Shown: positions 1-12,000 of the stretch, piece by piece | How the letters are laid out: each line of letters starts with the position of its first letter | Numbering within the stretch: position 1 is the stretch's first letter | NCBI GenBank assembly: GCA_019137255.1 | Contig: WPDH01000120.1 | Location: 215,287 to 279,286, forward strand | Origin: Corinectria fuckeliana | Lineage: Eukaryota > Ascomycota > Sordariomycetes > Hypocreales > Nectriaceae | DNA: 64,000 bases | Direction: 5' to 3' | Notes under the pieces: model-generated | Databases searched by the model: none | What the model was told of the DNA's origin: nothing | Seen by the model: the letters and a program-made list of their open reading frames with translations, nothing else | Position numbers and translations under genes: made by a program

Positions 1-891
1 CAAACCCAGGCTCTGGACACTGGTCGATAGCAATCCCACCAGAATTCCCAGCTAAAACGAAGTCCATTAGTTGAATGTGCTTAGAGCTGGCAGCAAGGGC
101 TCCAATCCAAACATACAGCTATGCCCCCTCCAGAGGAGATGCCGCCGAGCAGCCCCATTGCACCTGCTCCAGGTCCGAGGTCATCTGGCAGCGAAGAGTC
201 GGAAGCGAGTCGCTAGAGCTATCGCATAAGATGCCGCTGTCGTTGGTGTCACAAGAGTCGGGAGGGCGGTAAAACTTGTTAAGAGAGGGTTGACGTCAAG
301 AGTCGCGGAGAGGCGCTGCTGCAAGGGCACTTGACCGCAGGATCGCGGGCCGCAGCTGGAGATAGGGACCGGGGAAGCGCCGGCACCCGGGCGATAGGAC
401 CAGGCAATTGGAGACGGGACGGGACGGGCTTCTGTGGGTTGAGGATAACAACAAGGGCGATGCAATCAGAGCGTCTGTTGTAGTTGAGAAACAAGTCGAG
501 GCACGCCTGACCTTAGGCATGCAACACGAGACACTCCTGCCACTTGCGAGCTGGGGGGCAGCTCCCAGGAGGTGTGGCGGTGCGATCACATGACATCATG
601 TGATGGACGTCATCGGGCGCTGAATGGCCAGCTTGACTGGCGAGTGGGGCGCGGAGCTGTGGCTGCATCCCTTCTACGGCCAGGTCGACAGCTTGGTCCT
701 GGCGTCACAGCTCCTGCTCTCCACTCGCAACCGTTCGTCCTCTTCCTCACCCTGACCTTCGCCCTCGTCCTCTCCATCTTCGTTCGTCATCCCCTCTAAG
801 GCCATCGCTCGCCTTATGCAAATTCCCCCTGCGGCCGCGCTCCTTTCTGATTCCTTCCGTCGACTCCCTGTTCCTCCCGTAAGCCGCCATC
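1..891. other. Intergenic region upstream of the V-ATPase E gene
   Basis: No convincing coding sequence is visible; the short open frames overlap each other on both strands and resemble no protein I know. The last 200 bases become pyrimidine-rich, as is usual for a fungal 5' leader. One near-palindrome (listed separately) lies about 290 bases before the start codon. Confidence 0.6.
586..603. promoter_or_regulatory. E-box-like near-palindrome upstream of VMA4
   Basis: The octamer TCACATGA is followed after two bases by its exact reverse complement TCATGTGA, giving an 18-base dyad with CACATG/CATGTG cores. Such dyads are typical of basic helix-loop-helix or bZIP binding sites. It lies about 290 bases upstream of the V-ATPase E start codon. 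A regulatory role is inference only. Confidence 0.3.
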
Positions 892-1724
892 ATGTCGCAA
901 CACGCATTGTCCGACCAGCAGGTACGTTGCCCAACGACGCCGCCAGCGTCATCATCATTCATCTCCCCCACCGGGCCACCCGCTGATGACCGCAATGCCT
1001 CACCAGGTCGACAATGAGCTCCGCAAGATGACTGCTTTCATCAAGCAGGAAGCCATGGAGAAGGCCCGCGAGATCGAGATCAAGGCCAACGAGGAGTTCG
1101 AGATCGAGAAGTCCAAGCTGGTCCGCCAAGAGACGGACGCCATCGACGGCCAGTACGAGAAGAAGTTCAAGCAGGCCACCATGTCCCAACAGATTACCCG
1201 CTCGACGGTCGCCAACAAGACACGGCTCAAGGTCCTCGGTGCCCGACAGGAGCTGATAGATAGCATATTCGAAGAGGCCCAGAAGAAGCTCGCCGATGGT
1301 GTCAAGGATAAGGCCAAGTATCAGAAGGCGCTGAAGGGTCTCATCCTCGAGGGATTCTACGCCCTTAACGAGCCCGAACTGCAGATCCGCTCACGGAAGA
1401 AGGATTTCGATGTGGTGAAGAAGGCCATTGACGAGGCGTCCAAGGAGTATAAGAAGGAGCTGGGCAAGGAGACTACGGCCAAGATCTTGGAGAACGACCC
1501 TCTAGCCGACGGGATGTACGTGCTTACGGGAAACACTTTGCAGCTGTGGACATGACGGCTAACATGATGGCAGTGCTGGCGGCGTCGTCATCATCGGCGG
1601 AGACGGAAAGATCGACATCAACAACACCTTTGACGCCCGATTGAAGCTGCTAGAGGATTCCGCTGCGCCTGCGGTGCGTAAGGCTCTGTTCGGGCTGAAC
1701 CCAAACCGCAAGTTCTTCGATTGA
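892..1724 (+). CDS. VMA4: V-type proton ATPase subunit E
   Basis: Exons 892-921, 1007-1515 and 1574-1724 give 229 residues, the usual length for subunit E. The start MSQHALSDQQ is encoded by a 30-base first exon ending at a GTACGT donor; exon 2 continues with VDNELRKMTAFIKQEAMEKA, the conserved start of the family's long N-terminal helix. The third exon restores the conserved C-terminus (GGVVIIGGDGKIDINNTF, ending RKFFD); without that splice the frame would stop early at 1553. Subunit E forms, with subunit G, the peripheral stalks that hold V1 to V0 at vacuolar and endosomal membranes, so the enzyme can couple ATP hydrolysis to proton pumping. The N-terminal two-thirds is charged and helical, as expected for a stalk. 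The converging neighbour on the minus strand ends at 1994, leaving about 270 bases between the two stop codons. Confidence 0.95.
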
Positions 1725-1993
1725 ATCCACAGTGATCCTACGGGCTCATGCACTAACTACCTACCTACACACCGACGGCGTGAGTTGTTTAGCAGTCCGC
1801 GTTCTGTAGCTTAGAGGCTGTATCATAACGGTTACTGTTTTTTTCTGGTTTCTGGAGCTAGCCCGTGTTATAGTCATTCAACTATGAAATCTCTATGCAC
1901 CATGTCCGCCCGATTGCTCCTGACAATGGCAGTGTCCCCGGCCACGAACTGCGTTGTATGCACTCAGTGTTTCATTTGGAATTTATTATGCCC

Positions 1994-3923
1994 TTATAAC
2001 ATGGCGACAACGATAGTATCCTCATCCACCTCTGGTACTGGCGGTGCTGGCGTTGCTGGTGCCTTGCGCAGAAAGTTCTTCATAAAGTTCTGCTCCTTTG
2101 GGAGCGAACGGTCCTTCTTCTCGCCTCCCGGTAAGTCGAATATGTTATGCTTTGCCTTCCTCCGCGTGCGGACCGTGTGCGTGAGCCGCTGCTGGACCCA
2201 GTCAATCACACTCTTTGCCTCTGTGCGAGCCAGCTTCATGCCCGAGTCGTTGATCTTCTTCCATATCTCCCTGAGGCGAGCCGTCAACTCGTCGATCTCG
2301 TCGTTGAACCGTTGCTCATCTTCGGGGTCATCTGTTTTGAGAAAGGAGCCGTCGTCGACGACAATGTTGACGAGAATGATGCCGGCTTGCAGTTCGGCAA
2401 AGTCCGTCTTGGTCGTGGCCGCAAAGTCGTCTTCCCGTGTGCGGTTGATGATGCCCCGTATCGTGATGACGGTGTCGGGGTGGTGGCGGCCGAGAGCCGG
2501 GTCGCGGAACAGAAACGCCACGGCGAGCCGGCGCCTTAGCTCGTGTGACTCTGCATTACTTATTGGAAGACAGGCCAGAGGGTTTACCCTGACACTCTGG
2601 GCCTTGGTGAGGGTGTATAGTAAGGAGCAGGTTCTAAAACACTGAATGGCTTGTTAGTAAACAAATTACTTTAAAGCAGGGAAGACTCACAAAGATTTCC
2701 CATTGTGGGCGAGGGACGGCATGAAGGAGAGCACTCATGGCGTCCTCATACTGCACCAGAATATCAATATTATAGATAACGAACTTGTCCATGGCCATCC
2801 GTAGAAGTGTTTGGGAAGCATAGACGACAGCTTGAAGAGACATGTGTGGCGCCATGAACTTTAGAAGTGTGAGGAAGTATCCAAGATGGGACCAGTCGCG
2901 CCCCCGATACGGCTCGGTGCCGACCTTCGACAAAATCAGCTCGGACTCTGGCTGCTTGATTTCAGGCGAGGCGCCTAGCAGCAAGAACAATTGCCCCAGG
3001 CGCTGAGGCGTCATGATCTTCTCGATTTGTTCGGGGCAGTTGCCGAGTAAGTTGCAGTACTCTTCCCGGACGAGACTCGATTGCTGGGCGAAAAGCTCAT
3101 CTAGGATCCAGTCAAACAGCTCATCTGGCAAGCCTCCGAGCATCGTAACCAGCGTCATGGGCACCCCAGAAGCAAGATTCAGCTCGCGCGTGTTGAGGCC
3201 TCCTTGGGTCAAAAGCTTCCAAGGGCCTTTGACTCGTTTAGGAGCAGGACTCGGGGAGGGGGCGGAGTACTCCTCGCTGAAGAAGCAGTACCGATACTGT
3301 GAATGGCCCCCCTCTGACCTTTGAACTGCCCTGAGGACTTTCTGCGCGTCGTGGCCACTCTCGATCCCTTCTAAGGTCTCGCGCGGTGCCTCGCCTGCCT
3401 CGGCCAGATCCGGCTCGTCATGGTAGTCAGCCAGCGCCCTGGCTCGCATCGAGCTTGCGTTAGTCGCGTTGTCTTTCCTGGCATCTTTGGCGAGGGCTTT
3501 GAGGTCGAACTTGTGCTTCGGATTAAGAGCCAGCGGCGATGAAGGGAACTCGACTGCGGTTCTCTTGGCCCTGGGGGTACCGAAGAGGTTCTTTGACGGA
3601 GAACCAGCTATCGCGCCGGGACGCCCACGGCCTAGAATAGCAGACAGGTCCTCGAGAGAGTCGTCCGAGGATGCACCAAAGTCATCTTCGTCGTCTGTGT
3701 CGCCGATTTCGAAGTCCCGGGTAAGCTGGGTCCGGGACTTGGCCGGGGTGTGCCGCTGGCTGAACGGGGATGACGGCGGCAGCGGAGATGGCGACGGAGG
3801 CAGCGGAGACGCAGACGGAGGATCAGACGCCTCGGAAGACGTAGGCGACGCCGGAGTCTTCTTCCCGGCCTCCACCGGCTTGAAGAAGCTCAAGATGTTT
3901 GCATTCCTCTTTTGTTGAGACAT
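1994..3923 (-). CDS. CANIN-domain protein, likely Smc5/6-associated (Nse6/SLF2-like)
   Basis: Exons on the minus strand are 3923-2691 and 2641-1994, joined over a 49-base intron with a GTGAGT donor; the product is 626 residues. The frame is open upstream of 3923, but MSQQKRNANILSFFKP is chosen as start because it opens with a PIP-box-like motif (ILSFF) common at the N-terminus of replication-linked proteins. Residues about 20-270 are Ser/Pro-rich and acidic, apparently disordered. From about 275 the protein becomes folded-looking, with helical segments (LGGLPDELFDWILDELFAQQ, AVVYASQTLLRMAMDKFV, and after the splice ELRRRLAVAFLF) resembling the fungal CANIN domain (coiled-coil SMC6 and NSE5 interacting). 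Proteins with that domain link the Smc5/6 complex to DNA damage sites. The family call is from memory of the domain pattern, without a search. A plain unknown nuclear protein is the alternative. Confidence 0.65.
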
Positions 3924-6900
3924 GATGCGCGAGCAGTATGGCGCCGGTCTGGCGACGCGGCCAGGCGTTACGTCGAGGCTCTCCGTATCCGAAGCCCGGC
4001 AAGGTGGAGCATTCACGGTCGTCCACGGACAAAGGGCTGACAAGGGGTCCACCCGGTGACACGGGCAACTGCAAGATCGCGTTTGACTGACGCCACGGAA
4101 CGGAGATGTCTTCAACAGTCGCGTCGCCCAGACCACCAAAGCGTGTAGATCTAGGTGTGGTCTAGGTGTGGCGTAACTACCGAGTGAGGAACTGGACGAG
4201 GTGGCTCAGCAGCCAGGAATCTCGCAATTCACAATACTAGAGCAGGGATACGCAGCTTACCTCATCTAACGCGGAGGCGCAGCATGTTTCGCTGTGGCGC
4301 CTGAACCGACTGCCAAGCCGGCCAGGACGGAGACAATTTCCACGGAGGCTACTTATGCAGCCAGCCCCTTTCTGCTTTCAAGACCAATGGCCTTGCAAGA
4401 TGGCCAGAGAAGCTTCTACTACTAGTACTATGCAACTGCGTCTCCGAGACAGAGGGCCATTCTACTACGTAGGTAGTCCATGCCCTTGCAGTGCTTTTAG
4501 GCTTCAGACTTTGGCCCTTGTTCACCGCGTCGGGATGAGTCGAAGCGAGGCCTGGACGCCATTTGCATCGGGTCATCTCTCGTTGACTGGGGTCGCAAAG
4601 CCGCACCAGCAACGCCAACCGACGATGCATGCATCGAATGTATCAAAAAGGGGTCGCGACCCTTGCGCGGAGCACATTGATGAAAAGCCGAAGAGTGATC
4701 GCCAGGGACCGGGTTCTATGTAGACTACTGCACGGCCAGATCCATTCCAATCCATCGCGGTGGAACGCCTGGAACAAATCCGTCGACTACCCCTGGAGGG
4801 AATGTTCCTGAAGTCGGGTTTGGTATGTGACTACTTCGTCTGTTTCGAGATACTATCGTGGTATGCGAATACTACTTCATACTCATCGTCGTTTCAAGGC
4901 TCGTGGCTTGTGCTCTAATGCAAGGGCTTTCGAATTTGTGCTCAAGTCAATTAACATCACATCGCGGGCGCCCTCGAGAAATCGTGTCGGTCATTTCCAC
5001 GGCAGCCAGTCAACTGTTGCCTTGAGCGTTTGGAGCTTGGTCGCGTGCATGACACAAAGCTGAAGGCGCGTGCAGTTTCTATCAATCCCGCCATTTGTTT
5101 CCTAGAGTCCAAAATCTAGTTGGCCTTTGGCCCCATGAAATCCGGAGTGAGGCTTAGATGCCTACTAGCGGAACATGAGTTCAATACGACGCTCACCGTC
5201 AACATGGGGCATTTCCGAGAGACCCCTGATAAGCGTCCAATCCAAGGAGCATTATTGAGAAATCGCAGATTGCGTACCGCAGCGTTTCGTTGCTTTTGGG
5301 GTCTGGTTCATGGACCATCTACATATTATGTAGTAAGCTAGGCGGGCCATGTCGATGGAAATTTGGAGCTGCACGCCAAGGGTCCCCCCCTAGCAGGGTT
5401 GTTCCGGAGTTGCAGCCTGAGAGGTGGAATAAAACCCGGTTGCAGAACAAGAACGGGATTGGGAACTCGCGAAGAGGGTTTGGTATTCGTACTTGGAGGG
5501 GCCGAGGTGCGGTGTACGAGCATGCACCGAACGATGGCTGCGTCATAAACAGCTGCGATGAAGAAGCGTCATTGCGCATGTGGGTAGCGCCGGCAGCGAA
5601 TAGTTTGATAATTATGTACAAGACGTGGCTGGCTGGCTGACTGGCTAGCTGGCTTGGGGACTGCCTCGTTTTCTATCGCCACGCATTGCGTGCGTGCTTA
5701 GCACAGAACGACGATGTGGATTCACCAAGATGCCAGAATCGCGGATATCGATATGGGTAAGGTTGTGGAGTTGTCCCCCCAATTCACCTACTAATAATGT
5801 CCATACCTATCCTTAGCCCTGGGGCTACCAACGGCGAAGCCGCGAAATAGGTAGCGATGCAGAGTGGGCGGGAGTGGTGGCCCCGTTACTAGCTTGAGTC
5901 TTGACTGGTGCCTCTTCGATTGAATGGAGCTGTGCGCACGTAATTAACCTCCGAGCCTCCGAGAGGCCGACAAACCCGGACGTAAGACTGGAGGGCGGCA
6001 CCGAAGCAGAAGTGCGGTTACCCAGGTGGGAAGTTGGACAAGAGGACAACCGGAACCGAAGCCACCGAGGCTACAACACCCCAGAGAGGAGTAAATAACA
6101 TAGCACCAGTCGATAAAACTCCGACGAACCACTCGGTCTCGTTCAGCACTCCGACGGCCGCGAGGACGGGAAGTTATGGGAGTGCCGGATGCCTTCACTA
6201 ACATGAATTGGGTGCAGGACTTGGAGAAGACAAATACAGTACCGTACCGTACTGCCGTGGAGGGCGAACGGTGGTGACATCTGTTTTAGGCCAAGTCATA
6301 ACGGTAATCCACCTCATTGTTGCGTGGGGCTGGTTGGATCGTTCATCTCTGAACGAGGCGGGCAGAGATCTAGGCCGACACCGTCAGACCAATTGCGGTC
6401 AACCAGCGACTTGTACAGCATCTGTCGTACTAAGTAATTCGTATGCTTCGTACGAATGCCCTAGAACAGCAACATACATAGTAGAGTCTGCCACACCAGG
6501 GAGATTGAGATTCAGCCTTGGACTCGTGAAGCAGGTCGTCTGGATGGATGGAAGGATTGGAAGGATGGGCTGGGATAATCTCTGGCGCAGCACTCGTGCC
6601 TCGCTTTGGCCTGTGAGCTGACAAGCCCTGCCCAGTTGAAGAGGGAACTGTTGGCGGCAAGACCCCTGCTCCTCGTCGTTAGGGACTCGGGGCTGGCATC
6701 AAGTTCTAGAGACGTCCTCCGCTGGCGAGTGGACACTCCGGGGCTCGCAAGTCTCAGCTAAAGCTCGCCGACCGTAAGACTAACGTGGCCTGGTACGTAC
6801 CAGTCCGTGACGACAACGCTTACGCTCTGTCAGCGGCGGCGCTAGTAGCGCCCTTGGCTTACATTATCAAGACGCACCCGTTCTGTGGCGCGTGTGGGAG

Positions 6901-9064
6901 GATTCCTGATTGCTGATGATGGCGGCGGCGATTACTCTACTGCGGATGCTGCGGCAGATGGCGGCGGCTAATGGTGATTCAAACCTACCGTGCTGACTGT
7001 GTCGGTCGCTAGTCATGGCCAGCTTGATCGCGAGAGTGTGCGACAGTGCGAGAGTGAGAGCGGGAGGATCTGAAGGAGTGCGAGCGAGGTCTTGAGCATG
7101 GGCCTGTAGACTACTAGTATGTACTTCGTACGTCGTACCTGCAGGAATCACTGTGTCTCTGAGGATACCAGAACTTGAATGGCCTTATTCATTCTACCAC
7201 CAGCGGCCGAGACAAGAGGCACGCGGGGGACGCAGTGGAAGGCGGCTGGTGCAACCGTAGGCGAGAGACCTCAGCCTCAAGACTGGACAACTCAGTTTAT
7301 TACTGTTGCAACTAGGCGGCCGTGGCGGCCCTGATTTCAGACACGGCGCCCTCCCTCCACTGGCGCCCTGGCCGTTTGCCCTTGCTACGGGTATCTTGGC
7401 CTTTTGCACCCTTCATAACCATTGCCTGGCAGGGGCGCGTTCGAGATGCCTGAAGGGGCGCCGGGCTAGGCAAATGCCAGCCCAGGGCGAGCGCCGCAAA
7501 AATAAGCATGAAAAACATTGGTGAGCTTATTGATACTGTATAACCCGCACCAGCCCCACTTCCCATCCATCCTACGTTAAGCTACAAAGCCACAGAAGAA
7601 ACGCCGAACGGTGCTCTTAGCGTTCAGTAAACGTACGCGTGCCGACTTGCTACGTGGTGGACTAGGCCGTTCGAGTTTGGGAGGTGAGCGGTGCGTTGAT
7701 GCGTTATAACTTACCTGTTGATGCGTGATGCGCGAATGCGAATTTGCAGGGGCGAGGATACATGGCGATCTGGGCTAGGTACGGGTGCGTAGCGTTGGGG
7801 GATCTGATACCAGCCCGTGTCTGGATGGAGTTGAGTGCTGACCGACACGCCCGAAGAGCCCGCCCCGCGCTTCCGGGCGGGCTGTCAACTGGGAACCTGG
7901 AATCATTTGCAGAATTTAGCGGGCATTTGATGGCCTCGGCGCAGGCGGCTGGGCCAGTTCCGTTAGGTTGTTCAATAAACGGGAGGTCTCTGGGCTTCTA
8001 CTATTACTATTAATCGCTAGACGTGTAGGGGGGTAAAGGGGGAGGCGCCTCCCTACGCGATTCCCTGGATCAAAGGTACCCGCCGAATCCACTGATCAGT
8101 GACGACGGACTCCGACACGGAGGTTGAGGGAGGACGAGAGATCGGGCGGATTGCAGGATTTTAGCACATGGTAACAGAGCGCCGTCGTGCATTGCTCTGC
8201 ATTTGCGCGGTCTCGCCTCGTCCGTTCTCCGGATGCTCCGCACTCCGCCCTCACGCCGCCGTTGAGTCGCTTCCGTCCGGGTTCGTACTATGAATGCAGT
8301 CGAATAACGAACGCATCGTCGGATAGGCCGGGAGCCAAACTCCCCTTCCAACTCCTCGCACCGGGCTCGCACTTCGCTGCTCCAACTGCTCTCTAAGTTC
8401 CAACCCATACTACGCGCGCCGCCGCTACACCTACCTGCCGCCGCCCAAAGGAGGCACGCCTATGTACCTCCCTCTCTCCCTACTGCGTGCGGGTACATCG
8501 CCGCGTCGGTACGAGAGATGCGCTACGCCCCACGCCCTGGACCACCCTTACCCACACCCACTCTCTCCACTGCCATTTCCCTTGCCAGCCCGTCCCAGGC
8601 GTCCCAGGCGTCCCAAACGGGGTCCTAGTCAGTCCCAGTCTCGAAAACGGGTCCCGGTTGTCCCACTGAAGGTGTGCCCCCCAAGCACCCCCCTCCCAGC
8701 CGGTGCCCAGTGGCCCCTAGCGGAGTGCCTCTCCAAAAGTCCACCGTAGCTTTTTTCCCTCCCGCCCCCGTCTTGCTTACACAACTCCCTTACTCTCCCA
8801 TCTTCGTCTCCATCCCCCATCTCTCCCTCCCCACGAGTCCGACAGCTAACGTCCCTGGCCGACGACGTGTCCGCGACAACCACCTGAACCTCCACGTCGC
8901 CGCCGCCGAACGCGATCTCGACGACCACCCGCGGCTTCTCCAATTGTACCTCCGTTCACGCCTCCAACTACATCGCCTTCCCGCCCGAGCCTGCTCCGCC
9001 GCGACTCTCCCAATCTGGCTGGTGTCGAGGGGCCGATCGGGCGCTTGCCCGCGATTTCACCACA
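3924..9064. other. 5.1 kb gene-poor region
   Basis: I see no supportable gene here. The open frames are under 140 codons, overlap on both strands and lack recognisable motifs or a consistent splice chain. There are small simple repeats: TCTAGGTGTGG twice near 4148-4170, a CTGG-type run at 5626-5656, and a nine-base GTCCCAGGC unit about three times at 8592-8618. One TACTTCGTA motif lies at 7122-7130. From about 8450 the plus strand is strongly C/T-rich, consistent with the promoter and 5' leader of the flippase gene. A non-coding transcript cannot be excluded. Confidence 0.5.
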
Positions 9065-12000
9065 ATGACCAGCACGACCACTCCTGCGGGTGGCCTCAAT
9101 GCCACCCAGCGGGCGAGATGGGCTACTCGAAGAATGACTGTCAAGAGCAGCAGCAATAAACGCAACTCGCTCTTGAACCGCATGCACAAAAAGACTACCT
9201 CCAACGAGAAGAACCCGCCCTCCGAAGGATCCGACCCGCCCGTGGACGATGGCCACCCGCCGCCCGAAGCCTCTGACAACCAAGACGAAGCGGATCTTGA
9301 CGATGTTGATGACAACGAGGACGTAACCGAGAACCGTACCCTCTATTTCAACCAGCCCCTGCCGGACAGGCTGGTCGACGAAGAAGGCCATCCCATTCAG
9401 GCATTTACCCGGAACAAGATTCGGACAGCCAAGTACACTCCCTTATCCTTCGTACCTAAGAACTTGTGGTTCCAGTTTCACAACGTTGCCAACATATTCT
9501 TCTTGTTCTTGGTCATTCTGGTGGTAAGTATCTATCCCACATGCCTCTTCTGCCTTGGAAAGTAGACCTTAACCGTGTGCTAGATCTTCCCCATTTTTGG
9601 CGGAGTCAATCCAGGCCTCAACGCTGTGCCTCTGATTTTCATCATCACCGTTACCGCCATCAAGGATGCCGTCGAGGACTACCGAAGAACCATTCTTGAT
9701 ATCGAACTCAACAACGCCCCTGTTCACCGACTGCGAAACTGGACCAACGTTAATGTCCTCGATGGAGACGTTTCCCTATGGCGACAGATCAAGAAGGCCA
9801 CATCCAACTTCTTTGGCGCCATCTGGCGCGGCATCCAGAGCCTGTGGTCTAAGAAGGTTCGCGAAGAGCGGATCAGACGAAAGACAGCCACGGAAGAGGA
9901 CCCGGTTCGAGGCTCGATGGAAACACACCGTACCCGACAATCTATGCGCAACTCAATTGCTGGCCCTTATGGAAATCGCGAGTCTTTTGCGTCCGCCCGA
10001 GAAGACATTCAGATGACGCCCGTACCGTCTCCGTCACCCCAATCGCACATTCAAATTCAGCTCCCAGATAACGAAGAGATTAAGCGAGCTGCCGCCGTAT
10101 CTAAGATGAAGACAAGCATCATACAACCCAACCATCCTGTGGGGAATGCCAGGTTTCAGAAGGACACCTGGAAGAGCATTGTTGTTGGAGACTTCGTTCG
10201 CGTTTACAACGACGAAGAGCTGCCTGCAGATATCATCATCCTCGCCACTTCCGACCCGGATGGCGCTTGCTTTGTTGAGACCAAAAACTTGGATGGTGAG
10301 ACTAATCTCAAGGTCCGCCAGGCGCTCCGTTGCGGCCGATCGCTGAGGCATGCTCGGGACTGCGAGCGAGCCGAGTTCTGCATCGAGAGCGAGGCCCCTC
10401 AACCTAATCTTTACAAGTACAACGGTGCCATCAAGTGGCAGCAGTCTGTGCCTGGCTATGCTGAAGATGATCTCGAGGATATGACTGAGCCTATTACCAT
10501 TGACAACTTGCTTCTGCGTGGTTGCAACTTGAGAAATACTGAGTGGGTTCTCGGCGTCGTTGTTTTCACTGGACACGATACCAAGATCATGATGAATGCT
10601 GGTATTACCCCTAGCAAGCGTGCGCGAATCGCCCGCGAGATGAACTTCAACGTCGTCTGCAATTTCGGTATTCTGCTCATCATGTGTCTACTTGCTGCTA
10701 TCGTCAACGGTGTCGCTTGGTCAAAGACGGACGCTTCGCTCTACTACTTCGATTTTGGAACAATCGGTGGGAGCCCGGCTATGAGCGGTTTCATCACCTT
10801 CTGGGCGGCTATCATTCTGTTCCAGAACTTGGTTCCCATCTCGCTTTACATCACCCTCGAAATTGTCAGAACCCTCCAAGCCATCTTCATTTATAGCGAC
10901 GTGGATATGTACTATGAGAAGATCGACCAACCTTGCATTCCCAAGTCGTGGAATATATCGGATGATGTTGGCCAAATCGAGTACATCTTCTCCGACAAGA
11001 CAGGTACACTGACCCAGAACGTCATGGAATTCAAAAAGGCCACGATCAACGGGCAGCCTTATGGAGAGGCCTACACGGAAGCACAGGCTGGAATGCAGAA
11101 GCGCCTTGGTATCGACACAGAGAAGGAAGGCGAGAGGATTCGAGGCGAGATCGCTCAGGCCAAGGTCCGAGCTATCGAGGGACTCCGAAAGCTGCACGAC
11201 AACCCTTATCTCTACGACGACGACGTTACTTTCATCGCCCCCGACTTTGTTGCCGATTTGGCCGGCGACCATGGCCCCGAGCAACAAGCCGCAAACGAGT
11301 ACTTCATGCTGTCCTTGGCCCTTTGCCATACCGTCATTGCAGAGAAGTCCCCCGGTGATCCCCCAAAGATGATCTTCAAGGCGCAGTCCCCAGACGAGGA
11401 AGCGCTTGTTGCAACTGCCCGTGACATGGGCTTCACTGTCCTAGGAAACTCGGGAGATGGTATCAATCTCAATGTCTTGGGCGAGGAGCGGCACTACCAG
11501 ATTCTTAACACCATTGAGTTCAACTCAACCCGAAAGCGAATGAGCTCGATCGTCCGAATGCCCGATGGCCGCATTGTCCTCATCTGCAAGGGTGCCGATA
11601 GTGTCATTTACGCTCGTCTGAAGAAGGGGGAGCAGAAGCAGCTGAGACAAGATACGGCCGAGCATCTGGAAATGTTTGCCCGTGAGGGATTGCGAACACT
11701 GTGCATTGCCCACAAGGAGGTGACGGAGGATGAATACCGGGCTTGGAAGAAGGAACATGACGTGGCGGCATCAGCTTTGGATGATCGAGAAGAGAAGTTG
11801 GAGGCCGTTGCTGAGCTGATTGAACAAGATTTCTTCCTTATTGGCGGTACTGCCATTGAGGATCGGTTGCAAGACGGAGTGCCAGACACCATTGCCCTGC
11901 TAGGCGATGCTGGTATCAAACTTTGGGTCTTAACCGGCGACAAGGTGGAGACTGCCATCAACATCGGCTTCTCCTGCAATTTGCTCAACAACGATATGGA

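Noticed and set aside
1884..2645. 253-codon plus-strand frame opposite the CANIN gene
   Set aside because: Opposite-strand shadow; the minus strand continues the conserved frame across a consensus intron.
3924..4139. Longer N-terminus for the CANIN protein (72 more residues)
   Set aside because: The extra part is Cys/Arg-rich and unlike the acidic Ser/Pro style that follows; the inner ATG starts directly before a PIP-like motif.
8846..9391. 181-codon minus-strand frame near the flippase start
   Set aside because: It is antisense to the flippase leader and first exon, is Arg/Gly/Val-rich and has no family resemblance.
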